Part shown: piece by piece, positions 44,822 to 53,279 of the stretch
How the letters are laid out: each line of letters begins with the position of its first letter
Numbering within the stretch: position 1 is the first letter of the stretch
Assembly (NCBI GenBank): GCA_011364975.1
Contig: RDOE01000016.1
Location: 1 to 54,649, forward strand
Direction of reading: 5' to 3'
DNA: 54,649 bases
From: Promethearchaeota archaeon
GTDB taxonomy: Archaea; Asgardarchaeota; Lokiarchaeia; Sigyniarchaeales; SOKP01
Position numbers and translations under genes: made by a program
Notes under the pieces: model-generated
Seen by the model: only the letters and a program-made list of their open reading frames with translations
What the model was told of the DNA's origin: nothing
Database searches by the model: none

Positions 44822-47155
44822 TCAATTCCGTTCTTTAACAGGAGTAAAAATTTTAAAGAAATCGCGTTTGATTTTTACATTACCTGTAAATTTAAGGATG
44901 ATTTTATTACCTGATAAACCTGTTGCATATAGATTATATCCATTTCCAAAACCATTGAAGGCAATTATCTCACCATTATTTAAATTTGAGTCTAGTTTAG
45001 ATTTGTCTTTAATCCTAAGATATGTTCCTGATTTTAAATCGTCAAGAGTTCTAATGTTATGAATACTAGAGAAGGAAAAGGACCCTGCATAATTTTCTGT
45101 AATATAATCATATAATTGAAGTAAAGGTTTTTTTTTCAATCTTATTATCTCCCCTTTAATTCCACGCTTTGCAATTAATAATGCTGCGATAGCATGATCT
45201 ACAAAACCCTTTGCTTTCACTTCATTTATTAAATTACCTTTTTGTAAGTGAAATATTGCTTCTTTTGTTGTTTTATATTCATCAATTAAATAAATATTAG
45301 GAGGTGAAAAATTAAAGGTTGTAATTCGATTGTCTTCTTTTTCAAGATCAGAGCCATTAGATGTATATAGGCTATTAATCATTTTCAGTTCATTTGGAAT
45401 TTGATAATATTCTATCAAGAAGTTAAGAATAAATTCTGATCCAGGACCATTGCCAATAAATATTTTGCTTAGCAATTCTTTATTATCCCCTAAAAAGATA
45501 TTTAGTTCTCGCTCAATTTGCTTTTTAGCAGAATTATGAGATTTTTTATCATCAATACCTTTTTTAAGATTTATATACCACAATGAAGGTAATTCTCCAC
45601 CTTCTATTAAGCAGAAACCAAAATGCCGAGTACCTGGATCTATAGATAGTACCTTTTCATCATAATCAAATTTGAAAAGAGTAATTTCAGCTTTTCCCTG
45701 AGAGATTTTCATTAAAGAATTGAAAAATTCTTCGAAGCTCTCATTTTTAATTTGTAAAAAAAATTTATCATTCTTTGGTTTAAAGAGAACATCGATATTA
45801 TATTTTTCAATCAAAGGAACAATGTCATAAAAATTTTCAATTTTAACGATGATATCTTGATAAGGGATTATTTTTATAACTTTTGCTTTTTCAATTGCCT
45901 TAGTTATTGCTTGTGCAATATCATCTTCATTTTTTCCAGAAATAATATCTACATGCAAACCATCTAAATGAAAAGCTTCATACGCTGCGGAAGTTCCTAA
46001 TAGATCAAATAATTTTGTTTTGTTCTTCCCATCCCTCGTGATAGTTAATGCTTTTTTAAAGCGAGGAAAGATACGAACATTAGCGGAATTATGTGATCCT
46101 CTACTAATTTTGTTGATTGTTAAGATTCCTTTTATTTGTGATCCTATAACTTTAAAATCAATCAAATTTACTAGATTTGATTTAATAAATTCAAATTGTA
46201 AATCCCCTTGTACTAATATATTTATAATATTTGACTCTGTATAGAAATCAAAAGAAGAAATTATCTTTTTTAGATTTTCTAATATATCAATTGCAAGTTT
46301 AAACATATATGCATCTTCAATTTTGATGTAAAATTCTTTTCTCGGATGAATCTCGGCTAGTAATCCTTCAATTTTAGGAGGGATAAAATTACCTTGAGTA
46401 TACTTAGTACCTAAATCAAATTTTTTTTCCACGTTCAATAAAACACTTACAATATCACCTTCGTTAGCGCTATCTAGAGGTTTTCCAAGTAATGAAAAGA
46501 TTTGCCGCACTTTAATAATGTTTGAAAGATATTGGTTTATATAGATCTTTCCTGAGGATATGCCAATGTTTATGGTTTCTCCGAAACCCTTTCTATAGTC
46601 ATAACCTAGGATAATAAATTTAAGATCATTGTCGTTAGCATTTCTCTGCTTTTTAAAGAGTGAAATTTTGTCAAGTAATTCAATAATTCCAAAGCCCTCT
46701 TTAGCTGAAGTTTCAACAATCGAAATTTGGTCTTGAGTTATTTTCTGAAGTTCATTTTTTATTTTAGAAATCTTTGCGAGTTCTAAATCCATTTTAGTTG
46801 CCGCAATCACAATTGGTATCTTCTTTTTTATTGCGGCATCAAATAACCAATAACTACGCGCCTGAAAACCATCTTTCCCCGATATTACTAGAAGTAAGAT
46901 ATCTGCAAAATCGAGACCAAGTGCTGGACCACCTCTAAAATCATCATGACCGGGACTATCTAATAAATTTAAAAGAATATCCTTTTCCTTTAAATAAAAT
47001 TGATTAACTTTTAATGAAACTGTTGTTCCTCTTGATAATTCAAAATCTAGAATATCAGGAAATTTACCAACAATAGCTTCTATCAGACTACTTTTCCCAT
47101 GTTGGGCATGACCAGCTACTAATACATTCAGAATTGGGGAATTAGATTTTGACAT
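44822..47155 (-). CDS. Translational-type GTPase fused to a YqgF/RuvC-like nuclease domain
   Basis: Residues about 8-170 are a translation-factor G domain: GHAQHGKSSL (G1), RGTTV (G2), DSPGHDDF (G3), ATKMD (G4, Thr for the usual Asn), TSAKEG (G5). A domain-II-like barrel (about 177-255) and an EF-G domain-III-like segment (ILVQGDLQFEFI, 313-324) follow. Residues about 500-660 then read as a YqgF/RuvX RNase H-fold domain: LSIDPGTRHFGF (Asp505), KIFIGNGPGSEF (567 region), LIDEYKTTKEA (Asp625/Glu626) and FVDHAIAALLIA (Asp653), with the expected acidic residues. A beta-rich tail of about 100 residues ends it. The phosphatase gene lies 20 bases upstream. A role in ribosome or rRNA maturation is an inference from both halves. 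Confidence 0.75.
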   Translation of the reverse strand: MSKSNSPILNVLVAGHAQHGKSSLIEAIVGKFPDILDFELSRGTTVSLKVNQFYLKEKDILLNLLDSPGHDDFRGGPALGLDFADILLLVISGKDGFQARSYWLFDAAIKKKIPIVIAATKMDLELAKISKIKNELQKITQDQISIVETSAKEGFGIIELLDKISLFKKQRNANDNDLKFIILGYDYRKGFGETINIGISSGKIYINQYLSNIIKVRQIFSLLGKPLDSANEGDIVSVLLNVEKKFDLGTKYTQGNFIPPKIEGLLAEIHPRKEFYIKIEDAYMFKLAIDILENLKKIISSFDFYTESNIINILVQGDLQFEFIKSNLVNLIDFKVIGSQIKGILTINKISRGSHNSANVRIFPRFKKALTITRDGKNKTKLFDLLGTSAAYEAFHLDGLHVDIISGKNEDDIAQAITKAIEKAKVIKIIPYQDIIVKIENFYDIVPLIEKYNIDVLFKPKNDKFFLQIKNESFEEFFNSLMKISQGKAEITLFKFDYDEKVLSIDPGTRHFGFCLIEGGELPSLWYINLKKGIDDKKSHNSAKKQIERELNIFLGDNKELLSKIFIGNGPGSEFILNFLIEYYQIPNELKMINSLYTSNGSDLEKEDNRITTFNFSPPNIYLIDEYKTTKEAIFHLQKGNLINEVKAKGFVDHAIAALLIAKRGIKGEIIRLKKKPLLQLYDYITENYAGSFSFSSIHNIRTLDDLKSGTYLRIKDKSKLDSNLNNGEIIAFNGFGNGYNLYATGLSGNKIILKFTGNVKIKRDFFKIFTPVKERN

Positions 47156-47175
47156 GAAATAACCAACTTTTTTAT

Positions 47176-47631
47176 TCAGATTTGTCTCCTAAAACCTTCT
47201 AAACTTTCTAAATAATCTAAAACAGATTCTCTAATTTCAATGGCAGGGAATATCAATCTAACATTATTCACATAACTTAATGCATCGTTCCAAGACCATT
47301 TAGGGTTTTCCTTAAGTAACCAAGCAATAATCAATCCACCACTCCTTGATATCCCCATTGCACAATGTACTAGCACCTTCCCTCTTTTAGTATGAATATC
47401 CAAGAATTCTAGGATCTCTTTAATATAATTTTGAGGTGGATAGGTATCATCTGGAAAACCTTTATGTAAATAATGATAACCTTTAGGAAGAGGATCATAG
47501 AGACTTTCCTCCATCAGATTCACAATTGCGGTTATTCCTTCTTTCTCAATCTTTTTAAAATTCAGCTGTGGCCAATACGCTCCAATATAAAGATTATCTT
47601 GTATCTTGTATATGTCGTCTAAATCTACCAT
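47176..47631 (-). CDS. Dual-specificity protein phosphatase
   Basis: The 151-aa protein has the DSP/PTP active-site loop VLVHCAMGISRSGGL (HCx5RS), with the general acid Asp in GFPDDTYPP upstream and the conserved IVNLMEESLYD strand. Size matches minimal DSP domains. It removes phosphate from Ser/Thr/Tyr residues or possibly from other substrates. Its stop is 20 bases before the start of the GTPase-YqgF gene, so the two are likely one transcript, and the GTPase could be regulated by or with it. Confidence 0.88.
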   Translation of the reverse strand: MVDLDDIYKIQDNLYIGAYWPQLNFKKIEKEGITAIVNLMEESLYDPLPKGYHYLHKGFPDDTYPPQNYIKEILEFLDIHTKRGKVLVHCAMGISRSGGLIIAWLLKENPKWSWNDALSYVNNVRLIFPAIEIRESVLDYLESLEGFRRQI

Positions 47632-47670
47632 AATAAAAACCTATATATTAAAAAATTTTCGCATAAAAAG

Positions 47671-48213
47671 TCAGTGTCTCCATAAATTTTTAACTTTTTT
47701 TAGGGATACTAATAATGACGTGAGAATTCCAGTAAATAATACAATTATAGATTGCGAAACAGATTTACAAATAAAAAAAACACATTCATAAAAAGGAAAA
47801 TGTAGATATATTTTTATAACATAAATCCATAGGGCATAAATAAAACTCATAATTATCATTAAAATTAGCGATGTTTCCTTCCGTTTAAGAATATAAAAGC
47901 AGGAAATTACAGTCCCAATATGAAATGCAGCAAAAAAGAAATTTAAATCGTATATATCTTGTAAAAACGCAAATAGGTATATAAAAGTTAAAGGTTTTGT
48001 AAGGCTATTTAATATAAAATGATTGTATTGAACTGTGATGGTAGATATTGTAAGAGCATAAACAGATATTAAAAAAGGGACTGGTAAGTTAACAATAAAA
48101 CTCCCAATTATAAATATTATCATTACACAGCAATATAACAGGGGAATAATGCATTTTTTACGATTATTTCCTGTGATTTTTATTCTTTTTCTATTTTTTT
48201 CCTGTAAAAGCAA
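47671..48213 (-). CDS. Multi-pass membrane protein of unknown function
   Basis: The product of up to 180 aa has about five hydrophobic helices (CCVMIIFIIGSFIVNLPVPF onward). Start is uncertain: the frame opens at TTG 48213, overlapping the end of the ICMT-like gene by 34 bases, while the first ATG is at 48123. The basic residues between them (KNRKRIKITGNNRKK) would be a normal positive-inside N-terminus. It is transcribed with the ICMT-like gene. No family motif recognised. Confidence 0.5.
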   Translation of the reverse strand: MLLQEKNRKRIKITGNNRKKCIIPLLYCCVMIIFIIGSFIVNLPVPFLISVYALTISTITVQYNHFILNSLTKPLTFIYLFAFLQDIYDLNFFFAAFHIGTVISCFYILKRKETSLILMIIMSFIYALWIYVIKIYLHFPFYECVFFICKSVSQSIIVLFTGILTSLLVSLKKVKNLWRH

Positions 48214-48830
48214 AAAAACCTCCCTGTCTTTTTTTGATATTTTAGATATTCTTCTCCAAAATGCTGAATTAATAATTCTTCCTCAAGAATTGTCTGGGTA
48301 TATAGTCCTATTGCCCCAAAAAAGTATAAAATCAATAGAGACCAATCCTGTATTAAAAAAATAAAGCCAATTGATATAATATTAAAACATAAATAGATCG
48401 GGTGTCGTATCTTACTGTAAATACCTGAAGTTACTAATTTTTTTTTTATTTTCCAGTTATCTATAGGATAAGCCCAATTATTTCCAAGCGTCTTATAAGA
48501 AATAAAAAGTGTTATATCACCCAAAAGTGTAATTAAAAAGCCAATTATCCTTAAATATATAAAGTTATTAAAAAAGTCCAATCGTAATATACTTACTACA
48601 ATAAATTCATAAATAAATATGTCTAAGCAGCAGAGAATTAGAAGAAGATTTAGAGAGAGAATTCCAATTACTGCTAGAATTCTTTTTGTGTTTTTAGAAT
48701 TAGATTTACCCTCTTCTCTCACTACATTTTTTTTCCCTTTTCGTTTATTACAAAGAACATAAATCACATTAAAAACGAAAAAGAAAAAATCAATACCAAT
48801 TAAAATTTTGATAATAAAGAAATCTAACAT
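48180..48830 (-). CDS. Isoprenylcysteine carboxyl methyltransferase (ICMT/PEMT)-like membrane enzyme
   Basis: The 216-aa protein has hydrophobic segments near both ends and the ICMT/PEMT signature near residues 139-200: LVTSGIYSKIRHPIYLCFN (GxYxxxRHPxY), then ILEEELLIQHFGEEYLKYQKKTGRF (EExxLxxxFGxxYxxY). Such enzymes methylate lipid-linked cysteines or phospholipids using SAM. Its stop overlaps the downstream membrane protein frame. Archaeal and bacterial members often have unknown substrates. Confidence 0.75.
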   Translation of the reverse strand: MLDFFIIKILIGIDFFFFVFNVIYVLCNKRKGKKNVVREEGKSNSKNTKRILAVIGILSLNLLLILCCLDIFIYEFIVVSILRLDFFNNFIYLRIIGFLITLLGDITLFISYKTLGNNWAYPIDNWKIKKKLVTSGIYSKIRHPIYLCFNIISIGFIFLIQDWSLLILYFFGAIGLYTQTILEEELLIQHFGEEYLKYQKKTGRFFCFYRKKIEKE

Positions 48831-48892
48831 AGAAAATTTGGAATGAATTATTAAGAATTTTTATAAAATTAAATAAAAAAATATCCTCCTAT

Positions 48893-49270
48893 TCAAGGCT
48901 CGCTTAAATCTCGACTTGCGATTATATTTGCGCCTAAATCTAAAATGTTTTCAATTAAGAGATCCCCCATTTTAATGGGCGTCTTAACTTTAGTTTTAGC
49001 AATGATTTTTAATACCTCGCTAAGTTTTTCCTTCAGAATAGGAACATCAGTTCTTACTGGAATTAAAGGTAAAAATCCATTTTCTACCCGAATAGTTGTG
49101 GTTAAAATTCGTTTAGGTTCATAGAATTCTTGCTCAGCATATTCTAACCCTCTTTTACAAGTATATCCATCAAAACTTACTTTGTCATCAGCTCCTTTTA
49201 TCGCTTTTATTTCACAACCAGTGGGACATACGATGCATCTAATTACTTTTACTATACTACTTTCTGCCAT
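48893..49270 (-). CDS. DUF1667 iron-sulfur/zinc small protein of a glycerol-3-phosphate dehydrogenase operon
   Basis: The 125-aa protein has the DUF1667 pattern RCIVCPTGCEIKAI and YTCKRGLEYAEQE, four cysteines likely holding a metal or Fe-S cluster, then RILTTTIRVENG and IPVRTDVPILKEKL. In bacteria and archaea this family is the third gene next to a GlpA-like dehydrogenase and an NAD(P)/FAD oxidoreductase, as here. It probably serves electron transfer in that complex. The gap to the upstream gene is 37 bases. Confidence 0.85.
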   Translation of the reverse strand: MAESSIVKVIRCIVCPTGCEIKAIKGADDKVSFDGYTCKRGLEYAEQEFYEPKRILTTTIRVENGFLPLIPVRTDVPILKEKLSEVLKIIAKTKVKTPIKMGDLLIENILDLGANIIASRDLSEP

Positions 49271-49307
49271 ACTTATCCAACCTTATTAATCCTCCTCAAT
49301 TAAAACC

Positions 49308-50582
49308 TCAGGTCGAGGTACAACTTCTACTTATACTTTTTGTTTCTGGACTTATACCTATATTTGTTAAATTAATAGTTAACTCATTCATTTCACTGGG
49401 AATTACGTAGATTTTTTTTCGAGTGTAAATAATCTTATCATTCTCATCACGGAACTGAATGTTAACTCTTCTATCTGGATATGCTACTCTAAATGTAAAG
49501 ATAATATCCTTTGATAAATCTCGTTTATTGATAATATCTGGTTTAATATAATTAACATTCTCCCCAGAATGGCATTCAATAATACCTTGGTCTTTTATTT
49601 TCTTTTTAAATCGAGTTTTAATATATTCGATAGCATTTTTTCCAGCTCGCTTCGCTTCTGCAGAAACTAAGTCGACCAGATCATGTACTTGAAGCACGTT
49701 TCCGCATGCAAAAACGCCTTCAATAGTCGTTTCTAAGTTATTATCCACAACCGGGCCATTATTTTTAGACAATTTTGCTCCAGCTTGAATAGTTAATTCA
49801 TTTTCAGGAATTAACCCCACAGAGAGTAATAACGTGTCACATTCTATAAATTTATCAGATCCAATTATTCTATCGAAATTTCTGTCAACCTTCGAAATTG
49901 TCACCCCTTGAACTCTGTCTTTTCCATGAATTTTGGTTACTGTATAGCTAGTAATTAAGGGAATATCATAATCTTCTAAGCATTGAACTTGATTACGAAG
50001 CAAACCACTTACATATGGTTGAATTTCAACTACAGCTTTTACTTTACAACCTTCCCATGTTAATCTTCTAGCCATGATCATGCCAATGTCTCCACTTCCA
50101 AGGATTACAAAAGTTCTCCCAGGTAAATAACCCTCAATATTGACGAATCTTTGAGCCTGTCCCGCGGTATATATCCCCGCAGGTCGAAACCCCGGAATAT
50201 TTATCGCTCCTCGCGTCCTTTCCCTACAGCCCATTGCAAGAATTATGGATTTTGCTTCTATTTCGATTAGACCATCTTGTTTGTTTACAGCATATATTTT
50301 TTTATCTTTAGTAATTTCAAATACCATCGTATCTAATAAGTAAGGAATTTTTAGATCCTTTACTTCATTGATGAATCTTTGAGCGTATTCAGGACCTGTT
50401 AATTCTTCCTCAAATTCTTTTAATCCAAATCCATTATGAATACATTGTAGTGTAATACCACCTAACTCTTTATCCCTTTCAATGATTAAGACACTCAAGT
50501 CTCCCCTTTTTACTTCTATTGCTGAAGCCATTCCAGCTGCTCCTGCTCCAATTACTACTATGTCAGCGTTATATTTTTTCAT
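49308..50582 (-). CDS. NAD(P)/FAD-dependent oxidoreductase of the GlpA operon
   Basis: The 424-aa protein starts with the FAD motif DIVVIGAGAAGMASAIEV, has the second Rossmann loop FVILGSGDIGMIMARRL for NAD(P)H, and VDNNLETTIEGVFACGNVLQVHDLVD, the C-terminal FAD motif with ACGN. Two-nucleotide flavin reductases of this type accompany GlpA-like proteins and DUF1667 in anaerobes. Its ATG overlaps the stop of the upstream dehydrogenase as ATGA. The C-terminal 100 residues go beyond the core and end at a TGA. Confidence 0.87.
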   Translation of the reverse strand: MKKYNADIVVIGAGAAGMASAIEVKRGDLSVLIIERDKELGGITLQCIHNGFGLKEFEEELTGPEYAQRFINEVKDLKIPYLLDTMVFEITKDKKIYAVNKQDGLIEIEAKSIILAMGCRERTRGAINIPGFRPAGIYTAGQAQRFVNIEGYLPGRTFVILGSGDIGMIMARRLTWEGCKVKAVVEIQPYVSGLLRNQVQCLEDYDIPLITSYTVTKIHGKDRVQGVTISKVDRNFDRIIGSDKFIECDTLLLSVGLIPENELTIQAGAKLSKNNGPVVDNNLETTIEGVFACGNVLQVHDLVDLVSAEAKRAGKNAIEYIKTRFKKKIKDQGIIECHSGENVNYIKPDIINKRDLSKDIIFTFRVAYPDRRVNIQFRDENDKIIYTRKKIYVIPSEMNELTINLTNIGISPETKSISRSCTST

Positions 50583-52048
50583 TCTTCTTCACCTACTCGT
50601 AGCTCGTCTAAGACAAATTCTTTTGTCTTTCCTACTAAAAAGTTTGTATCCTCTCCTCTTTTTGTAACTTCTTCATAACTTATGTTTAACTCACGAGATA
50701 AAATCTCAATTACACGAGGTCGGCAAAATCCACCTTGACATCTTCCCATCCCAGGTCGACAACGAAATTTTATTCCATCTACAGTTGTGGCACCCACGGG
50801 AGCATGGATGGCATTCAAGATTTCAGCCTCTGGTATTGTCTCACATCTACAAATAATTCGGCCCCAAGAAGCATTTTCCATAATTTTCCTATCCAATTCT
50901 TCTTTGGATAAATCTTTAAATCGGTCAGGTTTTGGTCTTATTGGATTGTAATCTTCTTTAATTTTAAGTTCAACCCCTAATAATTCAAGAAATCCTATAA
51001 CTTTTTCAGCAATCGCAAAACAAGATGATAATCCAGGGGATAAAATGCCTGCCACATTTATAAAGCCATAAATGTCTGTATTATCAATAATAAAATCATA
51101 GCTATCCGGTATGGCTCTCAATCCAGCAAAATTTCTGATTGAAGCTCTTAAGGGTAGATTTGGTACAAGTAAGCGCCCTCCTTCAAGGATTTCTTTTAAT
51201 CCAGCCTCGGTAGTAGAAATATCTTTTTTATCATTTATATTTTGAGCATTGGGGCCAACGAATGTGTTTCCGTGAAGAGTTGGACATACCAAAATACCTT
51301 TAGATACTTTAGTGGGGATGGGAAAAAGAATTTTATTTAAATGCATTGCATTACGATCAAAAAGAATATATTCTCCCTTTCTTGGTAGAATTTCAAAATA
51401 ATCAAGTCCAACCATTCTTGATATTTTTCGTGCAAATAATCCAGCCGCGTTTATGACATTTCGACTTTTAAATACACCTGATTTAGTGGTAATTGTAAAA
51501 ATGTAATTTTGGTGTTTTATTTTAGATACTTTATGGTTTCTAAAAAATTTTACACCGTTCATAGCAGCATTTTCCGCTAAAGCAAAAGTCATCTCATAGG
51601 GACTTACTATACCAGCAGAGGGTGCATGTAAAACCCCCACAACATTATCTGTGATATTTGGTTCCATATATTTTATCTTTTGCTTATCTAAAATTAATTC
51701 AAGTCCTGGAATTCCGTCTTGTATGCCTAGCTTCCTTTCTTCTTCTAATTCTTTAATTTGATTTTCTTCTAAGGCAACAACAAACGATCCTATTCTTTGA
51801 AAGGGAAAGTTTAATTCCTCAGCAGCTTGAGTATATAGCTTATTTCCTCTTATACAAAGGTCTCTTTTTGAATATTCCCGAGGGGCAGCATAACCCGCAT
51901 GAACGACTCCAGAATTAGCCTTTGTAGTTCCAGAAGCAATATCAGCTTCTTTTTCTATTAATGCAACCTTAAGATCGTATTTTGATAGTGTGCGTGCGAT
52001 GCAACATCCTATAACTCCGCCACCTATGATAATAACATCATAGATCAA
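50579..52048 (-). CDS. Anaerobic-type glycerol-3-phosphate dehydrogenase (GlpA-like) with BFD domain
   Basis: The 489-aa protein begins IYDVIIIGGGVIGCCIARTL, the FAD-binding GxGxxG of the DAO/GlpD family, with SGTTKANSGVVHAGYAA as the next signature. Residues about 395-455 are a BFD-like [2Fe-2S] domain with four cysteines (IICRCETIPEAEIL...FRCRPGMGRCQGGFCRP). This matches GlpA-type or related amino-acid-oxidase-like dehydrogenases. Start TTG 52048 has GAGGAA upstream. It leads the three-gene operon. Whether it oxidises glycerol-3-phosphate or another hydroxy acid is inferred from its neighbours. Confidence 0.85.
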   Translation of the reverse strand: MIYDVIIIGGGVIGCCIARTLSKYDLKVALIEKEADIASGTTKANSGVVHAGYAAPREYSKRDLCIRGNKLYTQAAEELNFPFQRIGSFVVALEENQIKELEEERKLGIQDGIPGLELILDKQKIKYMEPNITDNVVGVLHAPSAGIVSPYEMTFALAENAAMNGVKFFRNHKVSKIKHQNYIFTITTKSGVFKSRNVINAAGLFARKISRMVGLDYFEILPRKGEYILFDRNAMHLNKILFPIPTKVSKGILVCPTLHGNTFVGPNAQNINDKKDISTTEAGLKEILEGGRLLVPNLPLRASIRNFAGLRAIPDSYDFIIDNTDIYGFINVAGILSPGLSSCFAIAEKVIGFLELLGVELKIKEDYNPIRPKPDRFKDLSKEELDRKIMENASWGRIICRCETIPEAEILNAIHAPVGATTVDGIKFRCRPGMGRCQGGFCRPRVIEILSRELNISYEEVTKRGEDTNFLVGKTKEFVLDELRVGEEE

Positions 52049-52207
52049 AATTAGTTCCTCTTATGTTTGAATATAAAAATTAAATATTTTATATATTTTA
52101 AAACATAAGATTTCTTTAAAATTTATTTAGAACTAAGATGTTTTTTAATAGAAATGATATATAAATTTTATTTCTAAAATAAGATTATAAATTAATTGCT
52201 TTTAAGT

Positions 52208-52549
52208 TTAAAAAACAAAAAACCATAGAATATTAAAAACGATTGCTATTATTATCAATGCAATTGTTACGGGATTCAACATAGCAGTTCTCAATGCTTT
52301 TGTATATTTAATTTCAAGTTCTCCCTTCATAATTTTACTAAAAGCATTATATTTTGGATCCGTTGCTTCTTTTAAATGATATGATCCTAAGAATCTTGGA
52401 GTTGCTAGTGATTTAAGATATTTCGTGGGATTATTTGAGGGGTTAATTCTTAACTTATTTTGGTTAAATACCTCTTCATAATTTCTTATTGGTTGCCGAG
52501 GTTCTAAGTTCGAGTTATTTTTGTTAGATTTATTAATATTTTTGTCCAT
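52208..52549 (-). CDS. Small tail-anchored membrane protein
   Basis: The 113-aa protein has a hydrophilic Asn/Lys-rich N-terminus, a conserved-looking middle (PTKYLKSLATPRFLGSYHL and GELEIKYTKALRTAMLNP), and a single C-terminal membrane segment (PVTIALIIIAIVFNILWFFVF) that runs to the end. This is tail-anchor topology with the bulk in the cytosol. No family recognised. The longin-fold gene lies 94 bases upstream on the same strand. Confidence 0.55.
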   Translation of the reverse strand: MDKNINKSNKNNSNLEPRQPIRNYEEVFNQNKLRINPSNNPTKYLKSLATPRFLGSYHLKEATDPKYNAFSKIMKGELEIKYTKALRTAMLNPVTIALIIIAIVFNILWFFVF

Positions 52550-52643
52550 ATAAAAATCTCATATCCGTATTATTCTATCTCATTAGTTGTAAATCATTCT
52601 AGTCTTAAATTTCTTGTGATTATATAAAATAAAAAGGAAAAAT

Positions 52644-53057
52644 CTACCAAAAAGCCTCTCTTAGCTTATCAGTGGCTTCTTTTTCGGTTGAATAATCGAT
52701 ATATTTACTAAATTCAGAAAAAATACTTACATCGTTATCCCAGGTCAATAATACATCGTTATAAACCTCAAAAAATTTATCTGAGATAACTTTCAATTCA
52801 TCAATTACTTTCTTTTCTTTTACTTTATTTAAAGAACTACCTACAAATAGAAAATCTCTCCGTTTTACTATAACAAACCGAATATTGCTCATTTCAAAGT
52901 TAGAAATGCCACCATCAGAAAGTTTTTGGGCAAATGTGTTTAAAGCACTCATTAAAGCGCCAAAGAGTTGCGGATTTATTTTTTGATCAAACGCTCTCGA
53001 AAAAACAACCACGCCATTTTCGGTAATTATCCATAAATCCTTCAATAACCTTGGCAT
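52644..53057 (-). CDS. Longin-like domain protein
   Basis: The 137-aa protein fits the longin fold: two strands (LKDLWIITENGVVVFSRAF), helix (PQLFGALMSALNTFAQKL), strands (ISNFEMSNIRFVIVKRRDFLFVGSS) and two helices (VKEKKVIDELKVISDKFFEVY). Longin and roadblock domains in eukaryotes form platforms for GTPases and adaptors, and Asgard archaea carry several. Start ATG 53057 has GAGGAT a few bases before it. The tail-anchored protein gene follows downstream, so a membrane partner is plausible. Confidence 0.65.
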   Translation of the reverse strand: MPRLLKDLWIITENGVVVFSRAFDQKINPQLFGALMSALNTFAQKLSDGGISNFEMSNIRFVIVKRRDFLFVGSSLNKVKEKKVIDELKVISDKFFEVYNDVLLTWDNDVSIFSEFSKYIDYSTEKEATDKLREAFW

Positions 53058-53255
53058 AATATCCTCTACTTATAAAAAAATTAGTACATTATTATTATGG
53101 TGTGTTACCTATATAAAAAATCTTTTTTGATTAACTTTATCAAACTTATCAAAATTATTATCCATTTTGTAAATATTAAACTCATATTAAGATTTATAAA
53201 TTGTATCATTAACTTTAATTGTGATTAATAATATTACAGATTCTTTATTTTATAG

Positions 53256-53263
53256 TTTTATAT
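53256..53263 (+). promoter_or_regulatory. TATA box of the larA-like gene
   Basis: TTTATATA lies 17-24 bases before the ATG at 53280, which predicts transcription from the start codon itself, a leaderless mRNA. Confidence 0.4.
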
Positions 53264-53279
53264 ACGCAACTATTATATT

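Noticed and set aside
44823..45062. 82-codon plus-strand frame under the C-terminus of the GTPase-YqgF gene
   Set aside because: It is antisense to the long, motif-bearing reading frame and has no promoter or recognisable features.
49299..49310. Possible Sec codon: the flavin reductase frame continues after TGA at 49308-49310
   Set aside because: After the TGA only Gly-Phe-Asn follow before another TGA, no active-site cysteine position is involved, and no SECIS-like hairpin is visible nearby. It is an ordinary stop.
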